A stretch of 7,290 bases of DNA. It comes from Deltaproteobacteria bacterium. Its GTDB lineage: Bacteria > Bdellovibrionota > JACOXK01 > 2-02-FULL-40-11. The DNA lies in the NCBI GenBank assembly GCA_016193165.1, contig JACPST010000063.1, forward strand, positions 1-7,290, in the 5' to 3' direction. The position numbers were made by a program, and so were the translations under genes. The notes beneath the pieces were generated by a model. It was not told the origin of the DNA. It did no database searches and saw only the letters and a program-made list of their open reading frames with translations. Positions 6,552-7,290 of this stretch are shown in pieces. Numbering within the stretch: position 1 is the first letter of the stretch; the number at the start of each line of letters is the position of its first letter.

Positions 6552-7290
6552 GCCAAATTCGAGGGCATCCGGGCTTACTCCACAAACAAAATCAGAGGTA
6601 TTTTCATTCTTTTTCGGACAATCAAAAATTTGATAAATGCCTTTACCGACTTCATAAGAAAAAAAGGCGGCAAGGGCGCCATGAAAAGCGCGAAATGAAT
6701 ATTCTTCTGATGTTGAAAAATCTAAGTTAGAATAGACTTTCGAAAGATCACTATTCTCACGAGTATCGAAGACATCCTTTGTAAAATCTATGAGTGAAGC
6801 TGCTGCAAAGGTGGCCAACGCGGTTTGCCCATATTTATTTTGCGGCAGGGAATCTGTTTCCACCCTATTTGAATATCCCATCAATATAATGAAATTGGCA
6901 ACTTTAGGCGCGGTATAAATCATTGCCTCTTCGGATCGATTAAATTTTCCTTCAATTGTTGTTTTCCCAAATCGCATAGAACCATTTTGTTTAAATGGTA
7001 AAATTTTAAATCCGACAATCTTCGCCCCAAATGCCTTACCCATTAACGCGTGTGAACCTTCATGCATTATTACCGTCGAGAAATAAGAAGGTATAGACAT
7101 AAGAGATCCAAATGCAAGTATTTCCGCGTTGCTGGGATCAGGGGTGTCTTTTTCATTTGTTTGAGGGCTGCACAATTCAGCTTGAACGAGATTCAGTTTT
7201 ATTTTTCCATCTTCTGATTCATCGGAATCCGCAAGATCTGCCATTTCTTGATTAAAATTTTCTTCCGGATCTCTCAATGGATCATTCAAA
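6534..7290 (-). CDS. Putative membrane metalloprotease with HExxH motif (M50-like), 5' end uncertain
   Basis: Not confidently recognised. The frame is open up to the right edge; a TTG at 7289-7287 is a possible but unproven start, so the protein has at least 251 residues if that codon is included and may be longer. The first 55 residues are acidic and low in hydrophobics (ADLADSDESED). A hydrophobic segment (about 55-75) runs into MHEGSHALMGKAFGAK, placing HExxH at 76-80, as expected for a zinc-dependent intramembrane protease of the site-2 type. Further hydrophobic stretches lie at about 122-139, 156-169 and 201-222. Asp168 or Asp172 in LIDFTKDVFD could be the third zinc ligand. The C-terminal tail has two Cys (about 224 and 236). 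If active, it would cut a membrane or envelope substrate, but substrate and role are unknown. It converges on mtgA; its promoter lies outside the window. Confidence 0.6.
   Translation of the reverse strand, partial: LNDPLRDPEENFNQEMADLADSDESEDGKIKLNLVQAELCSPQTNEKDTPDPSNAEILAFGSLMSIPSYFSTVIMHEGSHALMGKAFGAKIVGFKILPFKQNGSMRFGKTTIEGKFNRSEEAMIYTAPKVANFIILMGYSNRVETDSLPQNKYGQTALATFAAASLIDFTKDVFDTRENSDLSKVYSNLDFSTSEEYSFRAFHGALAAFFSYEVGKGIYQIFDCPKKNENTSDFVCGVSPDALEFGILKKF

Overview
The window is a gene-dense stretch of a moderately AT-rich bacterial chromosome, probably from a Gram-negative organism. The evidence for Gram-negative is a stand-alone membrane-anchored peptidoglycan glycosyltransferase (MtgA type), which is typical of Gram-negative bacteria. 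The sequence alone does not fix the phylum. A deltaproteobacterial, Bdellovibrio-like or candidate-phylum bacterium would fit, but this is a guess. No tRNA, rRNA, CRISPR array, insertion sequence or phage gene was seen.

Layout from left to right. Positions 1-2017 (minus) hold most of a copper-type P1B ATPase (copA); its last two membrane helices lie beyond the left edge. Its start codon follows the stop of an uncharacterised MFS transporter (2020-3210, minus) by only 2 nt, so the two are clearly co-transcribed and probably translationally coupled. Upstream, after a 72-nt gap with short repeats, is a large membrane-bound proton/sodium pyrophosphatase (hppA, 3283-5682, minus). Its signature motifs deviate from the canonical family and resemble a divergent, K+-independent branch. 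The three genes may form one leftward operon, hppA-MFS-copA, although the gap could also hold an internal promoter.

The 90-nt region 5683-5772 separates hppA from the divergent gene mtgA (5773-6513, plus). It holds two convincing sigma70-type promoters on opposite strands whose -35 hexamers lie on top of each other. The mtgA promoter would start transcription almost at the start codon, suggesting a leaderless mRNA. The hppA promoter gives a short leader with a strong ribosome binding site, which decides the hppA start at 5682.

mtgA converges on a gene cut by the right edge (6534-7290, minus). That gene encodes an unrecognised protein with an HExxH motif at the end of a hydrophobic segment, perhaps an M50-like membrane metalloprotease.

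All five products are membrane or envelope proteins: pyrophosphate-driven ion pumping, copper efflux, an MFS carrier of unknown substrate, peptidoglycan polymerisation and a putative membrane protease. No obvious new multi-gene defence or mobile system is present. The most notable points are the shared -35 promoter arrangement, the divergent pyrophosphatase, the MFS-copA coupling and the unidentified HExxH protein.
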